Of a stretch of 64,000 bases of DNA, positions 28,151-38,477 are shown piece by piece; positions within the stretch are counted from its first letter, which is position 1, and every line of letters begins with the position of its first letter. The notes beneath the pieces were generated by a model. The model did no database searches, was not told the DNA's origin, and was given only the letters and a program-made list of their open reading frames with translations. Location: contig JAQBSZ010000002.1 of NCBI GenBank assembly GCA_027623555.1, forward strand, positions 124,001 to 188,000, read 5' to 3'. Made by a program: the position numbers and the translations under genes. This DNA is from Pseudomonadota bacterium. Its GTDB lineage: Bacteria > Pseudomonadota > Gammaproteobacteria > Pseudomonadales > Pseudohongiellaceae.

Positions 28151-28178
28151 GGCTGGTTACTGCTAACCAGCCTTTTTT
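28151..28178 (+). terminator. Intrinsic terminator of the membrane operon
   Basis: GGCTGGTTA and TAACCAGCC form a perfect nine-base stem around a four-base loop, flanked by seven A upstream and six T downstream. The A/T flanks make it functional in both directions, so it can also stop leftward transcription. Confidence 0.9.
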
Positions 28179-28261
28179 AGTGCCCTTTTTTGAGTGCCCT
28201 TTTTTGAGTGCTCTTTTTTGAGTGCTCTTTTTTGAGTGCTCTTGCCTGAGTGCTCTAACCT
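28178..28261. repeat. Six tandem copies of a 14-bp T-rich unit
   Basis: The unit GAGTGCTCTTTTTT is repeated head to tail in register: copies start at 28178, 28192, 28206, 28220, 28234 and 28248. The middle two copies are identical; the outer ones differ by one to four bases (CCC for CTC, or the T-run interrupted as TTGCCT and TAACCT). It begins inside the T-run of the terminator and ends three bases before the NIPSNAP stop codon, so it lies between two converging genes. Copy number is likely to vary by slippage. Confidence 0.9.
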
Positions 28262-28263
28262 GG

Positions 28264-28689
28264 CTACTTCATAGGCGAGTAGTCAGTCGCCACCATGTAT
28301 TTTCGTTCGATGCCTCCCAGGATTTCGCCATTGGCGTTAGAAGCCGCCGCTACTTCAGCCCATTCAGGATCCTGAATAAAGGCACGCCAGGATGCATCTG
28401 CCGCTTCCTGGCTTGCATGTTCCAGCATGTAGACAAGAGTGTCACCCCTTTCTTCTTCGCTGGTAGGCGACCAATAGCCGACGACCTTCATACCGTGATT
28501 GCCGAAAATTCGTGTCGTATGATTCCTGAACCTGGCATGCAGGTTATCAAGATTGCCTGGTGTAGCCTTATAAGTGCGTAATTCAAAGATCTTTTCGTTC
28601 TGAGCGCTACTCGAAAAGAAGCTACCGACACCGACACCAATGGCCAGTGAGAACAGGGAAATTGCAGTTGTTTTTAGTACCTTATGCAC
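28264..28689 (-). CDS. NIPSNAP family protein, exported or membrane-anchored
   Basis: The 141-residue protein has an N-terminal hydrophobic segment (residues 5-28, ISLFSLAIGVGVGSFF), then one NIPSNAP dimeric alpha/beta barrel domain: KIFELRTYKATPGNLDNLHARF, HGMKVVGYW and LVYMLEHAS are typical. The start is GTG 28689 with AGGAG six bases upstream. NIPSNAP proteins have no agreed enzymatic activity. It appears monocistronic and converges on the terminator and tandem repeat. Confidence 0.85.
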   Translation of the reverse strand: MHKVLKTTAISLFSLAIGVGVGSFFSSSAQNEKIFELRTYKATPGNLDNLHARFRNHTTRIFGNHGMKVVGYWSPTSEEERGDTLVYMLEHASQEAADASWRAFIQDPEWAEVAAASNANGEILGGIERKYMVATDYSPMK

Positions 28690-28865
28690 ATCGATCTCCT
28701 GAGAATTGCTTGAGAGTTGGTTGAAAGTTGCTTACGGTTTTCGAGAAAGAGTATACACATTCATTAAGAATTTGCGACTGGCTACAGGCATGCAGAGTCT
28801 GGTGCTGCGTGAAAATTGGTGGTATAGAGTAATTAGTTGTCAAAAGTCATCCTGGTAGGTTTCCT

Positions 28866-30245
28866 ATGCGTGGCTTGCCATTCATCGCCGGTTTACTATT
28901 GCTGATAGCAGGAAATACCTGGATATCAGCTCAAACTCTTGATGTTTTACAAGAGCAGTTGCAGAGTTCCCGGTCTCTGGTAAATGAACTCGAGGATTCC
29001 CATGGGCGCGACAATCTCAGGCTTGCTGAACCACTGGCCCAGCTTGCCGATCAATTAATGGCTCTCGGTTTGTATGCAGATGCTCATCGCACACTCGATC
29101 GGGCTATGCAGATTGTGCGAATCAATGACGGGCTTTATACGCGTGCCCAATTACCGTTACTGCAGAAAAAAATTGTAAACCTGGCGAACTGGGGCGACTG
29201 GGATGCAGCGCGAATCCAGTTGGAGCACCAGCTCTGGTTCTACCGGACCAAGAGTAGAAGAGCCGATCAACAACTGGTAGAGGATTTGCAGCTGCTGGCA
29301 AACATGCATTTGCGGGGCGTAACCGAAGACGGGATTGAACAACAAAGCTACCATCTGAGAAGAGCGATGAGTTCGAACGGGACGGCACTCGCAGTCGGCG
29401 AGGCGATCTGGGGGAAAACCGACCCACGGCTGAGTCCGCTTTTGTACACCCTGGTCAAGCAATGCCATCTGCATATCGTTGCCATCAACCAGACCGGCCG
29501 CACTGGCTATGAGTTAAGACAGGCGGCACCAGGCGCCGATTGGGTTCGGAAACCCTCGGAAATGCGTAGATACTACTACTTCACCGGCGTTCGCCTGCTC
29601 AATCAGATCAAGTCCATGTACAGCGCATCAGCACCGGCGGACCAGGAAGGATTGGCCATGGCCAATCTCTATCTTGCCGACTGGCAGGTGTTGAATGGGC
29701 GGGATAGCGAGGCCCTGGTAAATTATCAGCTGGCCTACACAGAACTGGAGCAGGCCGGCGTGGATCGCGAGCTTATTCAGGCTTTTTTCTCGCAACCCGC
29801 CTTGTTACCTGAATCCCGGTTCCATTCATCAGTGCATTCAGCCCTGGCTGCGCGGGAAAACAGCGAGCTATCGGCCTATCTGGATGTACCGGATGACGCA
29901 ACGAATGAGCTTTTTTACGAGGAATGGGGCTCCGCCTTTCCCTATGTGAGTAGACCTTCGGAATTAAGCTATCGTCTGGCGAACAATTCCAATTTTGCAC
30001 TCTTCTCTTTCAATCTGGCCGGAGTGGCAGATATTCAGAGTTTTATCAACGGGCTCAGCTCGGATGCTTTCAGCCGCGTGCAAGCGGCCGAACTGGTCGA
30101 GACTCTGGTAGAGTCTCACGATCAGGAACAGCGACTCTTGCAGAGATTGAGCTGGTTAAGATTCCGCCCGAAGCTGGAAAATGGTGTCCCGCAGCAAGCC
30201 GTGGCAACTCTCAGGTACCTGCCTGCCCTGGAATTAATTGAATAA
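28866..30245 (+). CDS. Secreted TPR-like protein of unknown function
   Basis: The 459-residue protein has a signal peptide (MRGLPFIAGLLLLIAGNTWISA). The rest is mainly helical with tetratricopeptide-like spacing: LAEPLAQLADQLMALGLYADAHRTLDRAM (about 50-80) is a good TPR, and similar helical pairs occur near 265-300 (MANLYLADWQVLNGRDSEALVNY). A C-terminal Pro/Arg-containing segment (RPKLENGVPQ) resembles the ends of TonB-like domains but is too short to call. It probably scaffolds protein contacts in the periplasm. The oadG gene follows after about 100 bp. Confidence 0.65.
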   Translation: MRGLPFIAGLLLLIAGNTWISAQTLDVLQEQLQSSRSLVNELEDSHGRDNLRLAEPLAQLADQLMALGLYADAHRTLDRAMQIVRINDGLYTRAQLPLLQKKIVNLANWGDWDAARIQLEHQLWFYRTKSRRADQQLVEDLQLLANMHLRGVTEDGIEQQSYHLRRAMSSNGTALAVGEAIWGKTDPRLSPLLYTLVKQCHLHIVAINQTGRTGYELRQAAPGADWVRKPSEMRRYYYFTGVRLLNQIKSMYSASAPADQEGLAMANLYLADWQVLNGRDSEALVNYQLAYTELEQAGVDRELIQAFFSQPALLPESRFHSSVHSALAARENSELSAYLDVPDDATNELFYEEWGSAFPYVSRPSELSYRLANNSNFALFSFNLAGVADIQSFINGLSSDAFSRVQAAELVETLVESHDQEQRLLQRLSWLRFRPKLENGVPQQAVATLRYLPALELIE

Positions 30246-30344
30246 TCCTCACGGATCGGTATTAGCTCGGGTACACAGGGGTTAGATTCTCGGTGCTTCA
30301 TTTAGTATGCTTCCGTTCTCACCAATTCACGGAATCAACCTGCA

Positions 30345-30578
30345 GTGGAAAATTTGCTAAGTCAGGGAATAGAGCTGGCCGTATTCGGCATGGGGACGGT
30401 GTTCGTATTTCTGGCGCTATTGATCCTGGCTACCAAGTTCATGTCTGCATTGGTGCTCAAGTATCAACCAGATCAGCAGAGCCCAAAAACTGCCCGAGCG
30501 GTGACACAAACCAGTAACAACACACTGCTTGCAATAATCTCGGCCGCGATAATTCAGCATCGACAGCAAAATAAATAG
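30345..30578 (+). CDS. oadG: Oxaloacetate decarboxylase gamma subunit
   Basis: The 77-residue product has one membrane helix near the N-terminus (GIELAVFGMGTVFVFLALLILATKF) with the GMGTVF motif found in OadG proteins, followed by a hydrophilic tail. It anchors and assembles the alpha and beta subunits of the sodium-pumping decarboxylase. The start is GTG 30345. It is followed by alpha and beta subunit genes at short distance, the standard oadGAB order, so the assignment is strong despite the small size. The C-terminus ends in RQQNK, without the usual zinc-binding His run being obvious. Confidence 0.85.
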   Translation: MENLLSQGIELAVFGMGTVFVFLALLILATKFMSALVLKYQPDQQSPKTARAVTQTSNNTLLAIISAAIIQHRQQNK

Positions 30579-30634
30579 GCTACATAAACCGGGGCGCTTT
30601 TGCGTCCAATAATCATTCTTAATGAGTTTGAACT

Positions 30635-32410
30635 ATGAGTGAAAATAAGACCCCTCTTGGTATAACAGACGTCGTACTGCGCGACTCCCACCAGTCATTG
30701 TTAGCTACTCGAATGCGCATCGAAGATATGTTGCCCATCGCTGACAAGCTGGATCAGGTGGGGTTCTGGTCCCTCGAGTCCTGGGGCGGTGCAACCTTTG
30801 ATGCCTGCATTCGTTTCCTGGGTGAAGATCCCTGGGAACGGATTCGTCGTTTTAAACAAGCCATGCCAAAAACTCCCCAGCAGATGCTTTTCCGTGGTCA
30901 GAACATTCTGGGATATCGTCACTACGCGGACGATCTAGTCGACAAGTTTGTCGAACGAGCGGCGGTAAATGGAGTGGATGTGTTTCGCGTATTCGATGCG
31001 ATGAACGATATGCGCAATCTGGAAACAGCGATTAAATCCGTAAGAAAGCATGAGAAACATGCGCAAGGAACCATGTCTTACACAATCAGTCCGGTCTATA
31101 CCATTGATAGCTGGCTGGATATGGCAAGACAGATCGAGAGCATGGGCGCAGATTCGCTCTGTATCAAGGATATGGCAGGGCTACTCAGACCCTATGTGGC
31201 CTTCGAGTTGATCAGCAAGTTGAAGCAAACCATCAAGATTCCTATTCACATGCAGTGCCACGCCACTACCGGTCTCTCGACCGCCACTTATGTGAAGGCA
31301 GTGGAGGCTGGAATTGACAACGTCGACACGTCCATTTCGTCGATGAGCATGACATATGGTCACTCACCTACAGAATCCCTGGTTGCCATTCTCGAGGGTA
31401 CCGAACGCAGTACCGGCCTGGATATCGTATTACTGGAGGAGATTGCCAGTTATTTCCGGAAGGTGCGTAAGAAGTACGCGAAGTTTGAAGGATCACTCAG
31501 AGGAATCGATTCCCGTATTCTCGTTGCGCAGGTGCCAGGTGGCATGCTTACGAACCTGGAACATCAGCTCAGAGAGCAGAATGCCACCGACAAGATGGAT
31601 GAGGTACTCGAGGAAATTCCCAAGGTTCGAAAAGATCTCGGTTATATTCCCCTGGTTACCCCAACATCGCAGATTGTGGGCACACAGTCAGTACTCAACG
31701 TACTGACCGGGGAGCGCTATAAGACCATTACCAAGGAAACCGAGGGAGTGCTAAAGGGCGAATACGGCGCGACGCCGGCGCCTGTCAACGCCGAGTTACA
31801 GACGAAAGTCTTGAAAGGGGGTAAAGCGATTACCTGTCGGCCGGCCGATCTGTTGGAGCCGGAATTTGAGAAGCAGCGCACCGAATTGCTCGGGATCGCC
31901 AAGCAGGATGGTTTCAGCCTGGTCAATGAAACTGATGACACGCTTACCTATGCCTTGTTTCCACAAGCGGGTCTGAAATTCCTGAAGAACAGGAACAACC
32001 CCGCTGCCTTTGAGCCGGCGCCATCGATTGCAGCACCTGCACCGCAGGCGGCGGCTAAGGGGGATAGCGGTGTCTATACCATAGAGGTGGAAGGCAAAGC
32101 TTACGTTGTTAGAGTCACCGCAGGTGGGGATGTGGCCGAGCTGGCGCAATCCTCAGTGCCGGTTGCCTCTGCGCCGGCAGCGCCAGCGGGCGGGGCAGGC
32201 AAGCCGGTGCCAGCACCGCTGGCTGGGAATGTCTTCAAAGTATTGGTTAACGTAGGTGACAATGTTGCCGAAGGAGACGTGATATTGGTGTTGGAAGCGA
32301 TGAAGATGGAGACAGAGATCCGCTCGACAGCTTCCGGTACCGTAACCGAAGTCAACGTTAAAGCCGGCGATGCAGTGAAAGTAGGTGAAAGCTTGCTGAC
32401 ACTCAACTAA
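30635..32410 (+). CDS. oadA: Oxaloacetate decarboxylase alpha subunit, biotin-dependent
   Basis: The 591-residue protein carries out the carboxyltransferase step, moving carboxyl from oxaloacetate to biotin. Domains: TIM-barrel carboxyltransferase (about 5-270, starting [16 protein letters not shown] with the metal-binding Asp and the HMQCHATTG histidines), a conserved carboxylase middle domain (about 295-465), an Ala/Pro-rich linker, and the biotinyl domain with EAMKMET, biotinyl-lysine at residue 557. It lies between oadG and oadB. Coupled to the beta subunit it drives sodium export, a common trait of marine and facultative bacteria. Confidence 0.95.
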   Translation: MSENKTPLGITDVVLRDSHQSLLATRMRIEDMLPIADKLDQVGFWSLESWGGATFDACIRFLGEDPWERIRRFKQAMPKTPQQMLFRGQNILGYRHYADDLVDKFVERAAVNGVDVFRVFDAMNDMRNLETAIKSVRKHEKHAQGTMSYTISPVYTIDSWLDMARQIESMGADSLCIKDMAGLLRPYVAFELISKLKQTIKIPIHMQCHATTGLSTATYVKAVEAGIDNVDTSISSMSMTYGHSPTESLVAILEGTERSTGLDIVLLEEIASYFRKVRKKYAKFEGSLRGIDSRILVAQVPGGMLTNLEHQLREQNATDKMDEVLEEIPKVRKDLGYIPLVTPTSQIVGTQSVLNVLTGERYKTITKETEGVLKGEYGATPAPVNAELQTKVLKGGKAITCRPADLLEPEFEKQRTELLGIAKQDGFSLVNETDDTLTYALFPQAGLKFLKNRNNPAAFEPAPSIAAPAPQAAAKGDSGVYTIEVEGKAYVVRVTAGGDVAELAQSSVPVASAPAAPAGGAGKPVPAPLAGNVFKVLVNVGDNVAEGDVILVLEAMKMETEIRSTASGTVTEVNVKAGDAVKVGESLLTLN

Positions 32411-32425
32411 CGGAAGAGATCCAGA

Positions 32426-33556
32426 ATGAGTCAGCTAGTAGAGCTGTGGCAAACCACCGGCATTTACCAGATCACATTGCAGCAATTCCTGATGATCCTG
32501 ATAGGATCGTTACTGCTGTATCTTGCTATCAAGAAAGGATTTGAACCCTTACTGCTGGTTCCTATTGGCTTCGGAGGAATTCTCTCGAATATTCCAGGCG
32601 TTGATATCGCCGTGGGTCAGGGGATTCTCCATCAGTTTTATGTCATGGGCCTCGAGACCGGGGTGTTTCCCCTGCTGATTTTTATGGGCGTCGGTGCTAT
32701 GACCGATTTTGGCCCGTTACTGGCGAATCCGAAAACTTTGCTGCTGGGTGCGGCTGCCCAATTTGGTATTTTTACGACGCTACTCGGTGCCCTGTTCCTT
32801 ACTGACATCGGCTGGTTTGATTTTAGTGTGCAGCAGGCTGCAGCGATTGGCATCATTGGCGGCGCCGATGGACCGACGGCGATCTATGTGGCAGGGATTC
32901 TCGCGCCCGAAATACTCGGGGCGATTGCTGTGGCTGCCTATTCCTATATGGCGCTGGTACCACTCATTCAACCACCCATCATGCGCGCATTAACTACCCC
33001 GGCCGAACGCGCACTGGTTATGACCCAGTTGCGAGAAGTTTCACAGGCTGAAAAGATCTTCTTTCCCCTGGTATTGTTGATCCTCGTTGCGCTGGTAGTA
33101 CCCAGTGCCGCACCCTTGCTCGGCATGTTCTGTTTCGGAAACTTGATGAAAGAGTGCGGGGTAGTGGACAGATTGTCTGACACTGCCCAACACGCCCTGA
33201 TCAATATCGTGACTATCTTACTGGGGTTGTCAGTTGGCTCCAAGCTGGTTGCCGATCAGTTCCTGGTCGCCAGTACCCTCGGTATCCTGGTACTGGGGAT
33301 GGTGGCCTTCTCGATCGGAACAGCTACCGGGGTCTTGATGGCCAAGCTGATGAATGTATTCTCCTCCCAGAAAATCAATCCTCTGATTGGCGCGGCCGGT
33401 GTCTCCGCCGTACCGATGGCAGCGCGGGTCGCAAACAAGGTTGGCCTGGAGTCAAACCCCAACAACTTCCTGTTAATGCATGCAATGGGGCCGAATGTGG
33501 CCGGTGTTATCGGATCCGCCATTGCGGCAGGCGTTCTCATCCAGTTTGCCAGCTAA
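32426..33556 (+). CDS. oadB: Sodium-translocating oxaloacetate decarboxylase beta subunit
   Basis: The 376-residue polytopic protein decarboxylates carboxybiotin and couples it to outward sodium transport. It has about nine hydrophobic segments. The diagnostic [13 protein letters not shown] segment carries the essential Asp in the membrane, and the C-terminal [14 protein letters not shown] and [17 protein letters not shown] segments hold further conserved polar residues. It follows oadA by 15 bp with GGAAG as ribosome binding site. The operon ends here; no terminator was recognised in the 198 bases before phoH. Confidence 0.95.
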   Translation: MSQLVELWQTTGIYQITLQQFLMILIGSLLLYLAIKKGFEPLLLVPIGFGGILSNIPGVDIAVGQGILHQFYVMGLETGVFPLLIFMGVGAMTDFGPLLANPKTLLLGAAAQFGIFTTLLGALFLTDIGWFDFSVQQAAAIGIIGGADGPTAIYVAGILAPEILGAIAVAAYSYMALVPLIQPPIMRALTTPAERALVMTQLREVSQAEKIFFPLVLLILVALVVPSAAPLLGMFCFGNLMKECGVVDRLSDTAQHALINIVTILLGLSVGSKLVADQFLVASTLGILVLGMVAFSIGTATGVLMAKLMNVFSSQKINPLIGAAGVSAVPMAARVANKVGLESNPNNFLLMHAMGPNVAGVIGSAIAAGVLIQFAS

Positions 33557-33754
33557 CTCAGCTGAAATCTTCTTAACCCGGCTATTCAATGCCTGGCTCT
33601 TCAATAATTAGCTCGCCTGACTAAAGAAGCGTCTGGGGCGGCCGAACCTTATAGATAAGAGCACAAATTCACCAGATAGAAGGGAGGTACGCGATACCAG
33701 ATACAAGCAACCGAACAATGACTAATTCGCTATTCATAAGGGGTTTTAGAGTCT

Positions 33755-35197
33755 ATGAGCGAAGTAAAACTTGTCAGCAACTCAATTGACAGCAGTGCCT
33801 GCTCAAACCCGATATTCTACATTTTAGACACCAATGTTTTAATCCACGATCCCACCTCGATTCTCAATTTCGACGAACATCATGTCGTCATTCCCATTAC
33901 AGTTCTCGAAGAACTCGATTCTTTAAAGAGTGGTCGACAATCCATCGCCGCGGATTGCCGACAGGCTATACGTGAGCTCGACAAACAATTGGGTCGCGCC
34001 AGCCCCCATGAAGTCGAAACCGGTGTGATCATCAATCGAGGCAACAACTCAGCCACTTTGGGCCCTGCGCAAAACGCTGACAAATCTGGCAGGCTATCAG
34101 TATTGATGACCGAAACGCCAGAAAACCTGGTCATGCTGACGACTCACTCGAATGACAACAAGATCCTTAATGATGCGGGATATCTTAAACAGCGCTTCCC
34201 CGAGCGTCGCGTGGTTCTGGTTACCAAGGATATAAACGTCAGGTTAAAAGCACGGGGCTGTGGAATTGAATCGCAGGATTACCATAGCGATCATTTGCTC
34301 AGTGATATTGAAGAGCTCAATCGAGGCTATCTGCAGTTTCCCGGTTCCTTCTGGGACCGGGTAGAAAATGTTGAAACTACCCAGCAAGATAGCTGCACGC
34401 TGCACAGAATTTCCCGCGACGTGTTCGAGTCAGAGGTTTATCCGAACCAGTTCCTATTGGACGAGTGTGGGTTCCTGGCTCGTGTACTTGAGACTGCTAG
34501 TGACTCGATTTCTCTGCTGCATCTTGACCTGCGGGCAACTCTGGATACTGAAGTCTGGGGGCTACGACCGCGGGATGTCTACCAGGCGATGGCATTGAAC
34601 CTGCTAATGGATCCGGAAGTGCACCTGGTGAATCTTTCTGGTTCAGCCGGCTCAGGGAAGACTATTCTCGCCCTGGCTGCAGCAATCGAACAGACAGTTC
34701 CGAGCAAGGTCTATCGCCGCATCATAGTTACCCGCAGCACCCAGGGACTGGATGAAGACATTGGGTTCCTGCCCGGTACCGAAGAGGAGAAGATGGAACC
34801 CTGGCTTGGTGCGATTACCGATAACCTCGAAGCACTGCATTGGGAAGATGAAAACTGCAACAGCAGCGTTGAATACGTGTTAAACAAGGTGCCGCTGATG
34901 TTCAAGTCGCTGAATTACATCCGCGGTCGATCATTCCAGTCCAGCCTCATCATAATTGACGAGTGTCAAAATCTCACTCCGCATCAGATCAAGACCATAG
35001 TTACCAGGGCTGGAAATGGTTCCAAGGTAGTTTGCCTGGGTAATCTGGCGCAGATTGATACTCCTTACCTGACGCCGATAAGCTCTGGTCTGACTTATCT
35101 GACCGAGCGATTCAAGGCATTCGATCAGGGCGGTAATATTCTACTGCAAGGTGTACCGCGTTCGGCGTTGGCCAGGTTTGCCGAAGAAAATCTTTAG
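33755..35197 (+). CDS. PhoH family protein with N-terminal PIN domain (YlaK type)
   Basis: The 480-residue protein combines a PIN nuclease-like domain (about 20-170; FYILDTNVLIHDP carries the first catalytic Asp, and VTKDINVRLKARG the later acidic site) with a PhoH ATPase domain (about 240-475; Walker A GSAGSGKT, Walker B SLIIIDECQN). PIN-PhoH fusions are thought to be RNA helicase/nucleases. Despite the name, it is not a marker for PhoB control here; no Pho box is visible upstream. It is monocistronic and converges on cysE. Confidence 0.9.
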   Translation: MSEVKLVSNSIDSSACSNPIFYILDTNVLIHDPTSILNFDEHHVVIPITVLEELDSLKSGRQSIAADCRQAIRELDKQLGRASPHEVETGVIINRGNNSATLGPAQNADKSGRLSVLMTETPENLVMLTTHSNDNKILNDAGYLKQRFPERRVVLVTKDINVRLKARGCGIESQDYHSDHLLSDIEELNRGYLQFPGSFWDRVENVETTQQDSCTLHRISRDVFESEVYPNQFLLDECGFLARVLETASDSISLLHLDLRATLDTEVWGLRPRDVYQAMALNLLMDPEVHLVNLSGSAGSGKTILALAAAIEQTVPSKVYRRIIVTRSTQGLDEDIGFLPGTEEEKMEPWLGAITDNLEALHWEDENCNSSVEYVLNKVPLMFKSLNYIRGRSFQSSLIIIDECQNLTPHQIKTIVTRAGNGSKVVCLGNLAQIDTPYLTPISSGLTYLTERFKAFDQGGNILLQGVPRSALARFAEENL

Positions 35198-35240
35198 CGC
35201 GGGTCGGCGCCTGCCAATGCTTTACTCCAGATGTTGATCA

Positions 35241-36035
35241 TCAAAGCGATGAGAATCCGTCGTCAAATATGTTTTGATTCATGGTTTCTGCCGGTGTTTC
35301 CGAGCTGGGCTTGCCGACTGTACGTGCCGGCACGCCTACGACCGTTGTATGCGGTGCAACATCATTTAGTACTACGCTACCAGCGCCTATTTTTGCACCT
35401 TCCCCTATTTCGATATTGCCGAGTACCTTCGCCCCGGCGGCGATCAACACACCGGAACGAATCTTTGGATGACGGTCACCCTGTTCATTGCCGGTGCCAC
35501 CCAGGGTCACTCCTTGCAGAATCGAAACGTTGTCATCAATCACTGAAGTTTCTCCGATAACAATACCAGTGGCATGATCCAGCATGATGCCCTTGCCCAT
35601 GACACAGGCTGGATGGATATCCACGCCAAATACTTCAGAATTCCTGCTCTGAATAAACAGCGCGAGTTGCTTGCGGTTGTTAGACCACAAGAAATGTGCG
35701 AGGCGATGAACTTGCAGAGATTGAAATCCTTTCAGGTAGAGAATAACCGGCAGATAAGAGCAGATTGCAGCGTCTCTGTCGAAGACTGCTCTGATATCAC
35801 AAGCCGCATGTTCGATCATCTGGGGAGCGGCAGCGAAAGCGTTATCGAAAAGTTCGCGCACAGTGACTACTGGCATTACATCATCTGATACTTTGTTGGC
35901 GAGAATAAAACTGAGGGCTGACTCAAGACTCTCATGATTCAGCACACAGGCATACACGTAACTCGCCAACAGGGGTTCTTGCTGGATGACTTCTTGTGCT
36001 TCAGTCTTGAGCTGCTGCCAGAGTTCAACGGCCAT
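35241..36035 (-). CDS. cysE: Serine O-acetyltransferase
   Basis: The 264-residue enzyme makes O-acetylserine, the carbon skeleton for cysteine. The N-terminal helical domain (about 1-140) matches CysE. The left-handed beta-helix follows, with hexapeptide repeats, the active-site DHATG (histidine and aspartate), SILQGVTLGGTG and IGAGSVVLNDV. The C-terminal tail extends past the barrel (PSSETPAETMNQNIFDDGF) and ends with an Ile/Asn-rich segment like the one that inserts into CysK to form cysteine synthase. No cysK is in the window. Confidence 0.92.
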   Translation of the reverse strand: MAVELWQQLKTEAQEVIQQEPLLASYVYACVLNHESLESALSFILANKVSDDVMPVVTVRELFDNAFAAAPQMIEHAACDIRAVFDRDAAICSYLPVILYLKGFQSLQVHRLAHFLWSNNRKQLALFIQSRNSEVFGVDIHPACVMGKGIMLDHATGIVIGETSVIDDNVSILQGVTLGGTGNEQGDRHPKIRSGVLIAAGAKVLGNIEIGEGAKIGAGSVVLNDVAPHTTVVGVPARTVGKPSSETPAETMNQNIFDDGFSSL

Positions 36036-36125
36036 TGTTCAATTCCAGTGATTTCAGGGAAGGTCGATTATACGGACTTCGTGCGACGATACAAAATGTA
36101 GGTTCAGAGATCCGAAAATGAGGGA

Positions 36126-36983
36126 TTAGCTTGCGAACAATCGTTCCATGAGCGTCTTCTCCCGTTTTACAGTCTCGGTATCGGAGATAGCACTCTCGAT
36201 ATGGTTCTCATTGATAATATGGTCACCCTTGCCGAAAGCCACCATAAGTGCCTTATGGCTGAGCACGTTGATAAGCCGGGGAATGCCCTTGCTGCCTTGA
36301 TACAATGCATCAAGAGCCTGGGTTGTAAACATGTGCGGGCCGTTGTATCCCGCTTTGACGAGGCGGTGCTCCACGTAAGAATCCAGTCCGTCCCGATCAA
36401 GAGCAGATAATTTGTAAGCCAATGAAAGATTACCTTGCACTTGTTTCAGCATCGGACGGTCGAGAAGTTCGTCGAGCTCGGGCTGTCCAAACAGGATAAC
36501 TCGCAAGGGTTTGTCATTCGCTGTTTCGATCTGGGTCAGTAGATGCACCGCCTTGAGTGTTTCTTCGGGCATTGCCTGGGCTTCGTCGATAAAAAGTACC
36601 GTGCTCTTGTTCTCCTCAGCCAGTCTCATTAGCTTTGCGCTAATACACTTGAGTAAGTCGTAATAACTGATGTCCGATTCCCGTACGATACTTAACTCTT
36701 CTGCAATGGCATGCATGATGCCTTCTTCGCTGAGTATGGGATGGGGGATATAGGCTGTCGTATAGCGACTCTTATGCAGTTCCAGTGCATTCAACACTTT
36801 TCTGCACAACATAGTCTTGCCGGTACCCACTTCGCCGGTAATCTTTGCAAAACACCCGTCACCCTGGAGCGCCGCAATCAGAAGGTTGAAAGCCTCCAGG
36901 TGGCTTGGTAGCTTCAAGAAGTACCGCGTGTTCGGAGTCAGTGAAAACGGATACTGGGCCAGACCGAAATGTTGGATATACAT
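36126..36983 (-). CDS. ExeA/MshM-like AAA ATPase
   Basis: The 285-residue ATPase starts MYIQHFGLAQYPFSLTPNT, the typical opening of MshM and ExeA proteins that energise MSHA pilus or type II secretion assembly. Walker A is GEVGTGKT near residue 50, Walker B is VLFIDEAQ near 130, and a sensor/arginine segment follows (GIPRLINVLSHKAL). The usual partner genes (msh cluster or exeB) are absent, and the gene sits downstream of a response regulator gene on the same strand, 132 bp apart. A stand-alone role is possible. Confidence 0.85.
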   Translation of the reverse strand: MYIQHFGLAQYPFSLTPNTRYFLKLPSHLEAFNLLIAALQGDGCFAKITGEVGTGKTMLCRKVLNALELHKSRYTTAYIPHPILSEEGIMHAIAEELSIVRESDISYYDLLKCISAKLMRLAEENKSTVLFIDEAQAMPEETLKAVHLLTQIETANDKPLRVILFGQPELDELLDRPMLKQVQGNLSLAYKLSALDRDGLDSYVEHRLVKAGYNGPHMFTTQALDALYQGSKGIPRLINVLSHKALMVAFGKGDHIINENHIESAISDTETVKREKTLMERLFAS

Positions 36984-37115
36984 GATCTGAAGATAAACGA
37001 TTCCCCACGGATTTGGTGGAGACTTGATCTCACAGGATTAGATTGCCAACTAGCATAGCCAATTTAGGGAACATTCCGCAATGATTTGAATTCATCCCCA
37101 GGCGATGTCGGTACT

Positions 37116-38477
37116 TTAGTTAATAGCGGCTTTCTTGAGAATTGCCTTGGTTTTTTCCAACTCCGCTTCCAGGGATACACGAGTCTCAGGTTCGATAACC
37201 GGGTTCGATAACACGAAGTAGGCCGTTCGTACCACTTCGCGCCAGCGCGGATTTTTTGGCAGCTGTTCCAGGCGCAGGTAACGATCGAACGTGCGGGTTC
37301 GTAATCGACCATCATCGATACTCACTGCCCAGATATGGCTCTCTTCTGCGAGTTCGATTTTAGATTTCTGGGTAGTTACTTCCCAGGTATGCAGCGCGGA
37401 ACGCATCAGCGTCACCAATTGTTGTCGGTACTCACCTTCACTACTGACAGCTGGTAATTGTTCATCGATGAAGTGAATCAGGTCTTCGATACTGGACAGT
37501 TTATTCAGCAGCGTCGGGTGCTCCGACACTTCCGTCGGCGTCATCACACTGAGCCTGGTACCGATACGGCGAATATTCTGCTGGGCTTGACCGAGAAAGC
37601 TGACCAGTTCCACCATGTCTCTTGCAATGCCGCTGCTGGATACCTGGTGTAAGGGTTCGGTATCTTCCAGAAACAGCACGCCGGTACCTTCATCAGTGCC
37701 AAACAAGTTCAGCTTACTGTTAAAACTTACTTTTTTGCTCGAAATCTTATCCGCGTTGTTGTATGGATAAACGATTTCCACGGCGACACTGATGCTGGTG
37801 GCATGATCGTTATTCCCTTGATTGTCGGCTGTCTCTTCACCAGTTTCCCAGCGGTCAATCGCGGCGCGAATGTCATTATTAACTTCAGACGATGAGAACA
37901 AGGTGGTGATGTCTTTATCAATCAGAGAAGCCCGGTCTGTGCCCAGCAATTCAGCGGCACGCTGGTTCAGACCAAATATCTTGCCGGGGAGGGCGAAGGC
38001 GATGAACCCAGCTTTAAGCGATTCCAGTACTTGTTGCAGGCGAAAGCGAGAACTGCGTAATTCTGAATCTGCCTGTGCATAATTTTCAATCTGGGAACGT
38101 AACTTCACGTTATCTTCATTAATCTTGTGTAACAGGCTAAGACGGAGCTGGTTCTCGACACGCGAGGTTAATTCTTCATTATGAAACGGTTTGGCCAGGT
38201 AATCGTTTGCTCCGGTTTTAAATCCCTGGGTCAGGTCCTCGAGATGATTCTTGGCGGTGACCAGGATGATGGGTAACTCGATCTGGTTGTATTTCTGACG
38301 CAGCTTCTGACAAACCTCATATCCATTGAGGCCTGGCATCATTAGATCAAGCAGCACCAGGTCTGGTTTGTTTTCTTCAATAACCGTCAGTGCATCGAGA
38401 CCGTTTGAGCATTTCACTATATTGTATTCATCGAGTTGCTGTCCCATGACAACACGGTTTATCTCATCATCGTCCAC
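37116..38477 (-). CDS. Response regulator with PAS-like output region
   Basis: The protein has a receiver domain: phospho-acceptor Asp44 in DLVLLDLMMPG, conserved Thr in LVTAK, and Lys96 in YLAKPF. A short coiled coil and a PAS-like domain (about 140-265) follow, then an unrecognised helical C-terminus. The first ATG-like codon in the open frame is GTG 38477, but then the receiver lacks its first beta strand. In frame upstream lie ATT (38486) and CTG (38483), which would add ILV, and AGGAG is six bases before the ATT. The gene overlaps the kinase stop by one base, so the pair is coupled. Confidence 0.85.
   Translation of the reverse strand: MDDDEINRVVMGQQLDEYNIVKCSNGLDALTVIEENKPDLVLLDLMMPGLNGYEVCQKLRQKYNQIELPIILVTAKNHLEDLTQGFKTGANDYLAKPFHNEELTSRVENQLRLSLLHKINEDNVKLRSQIENYAQADSELRSSRFRLQQVLESLKAGFIAFALPGKIFGLNQRAAELLGTDRASLIDKDITTLFSSSEVNNDIRAAIDRWETGEETADNQGNNDHATSISVAVEIVYPYNNADKISSKKVSFNSKLNLFGTDEGTGVLFLEDTEPLHQVSSSGIARDMVELVSFLGQAQQNIRRIGTRLSVMTPTEVSEHPTLLNKLSSIEDLIHFIDEQLPAVSSEGEYRQQLVTLMRSALHTWEVTTQKSKIELAEESHIWAVSIDDGRLRTRTFDRYLRLEQLPKNPRWREVVRTAYFVLSNPVIEPETRVSLEAELEKTKAILKKAAIN

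Noticed and set aside
28222..28581. Plus-strand frame spanning the 14-bp repeat and the NIPSNAP gene
   Set aside because: Its first part is the tandem repeat and the rest is antisense to a well-supported NIPSNAP domain.
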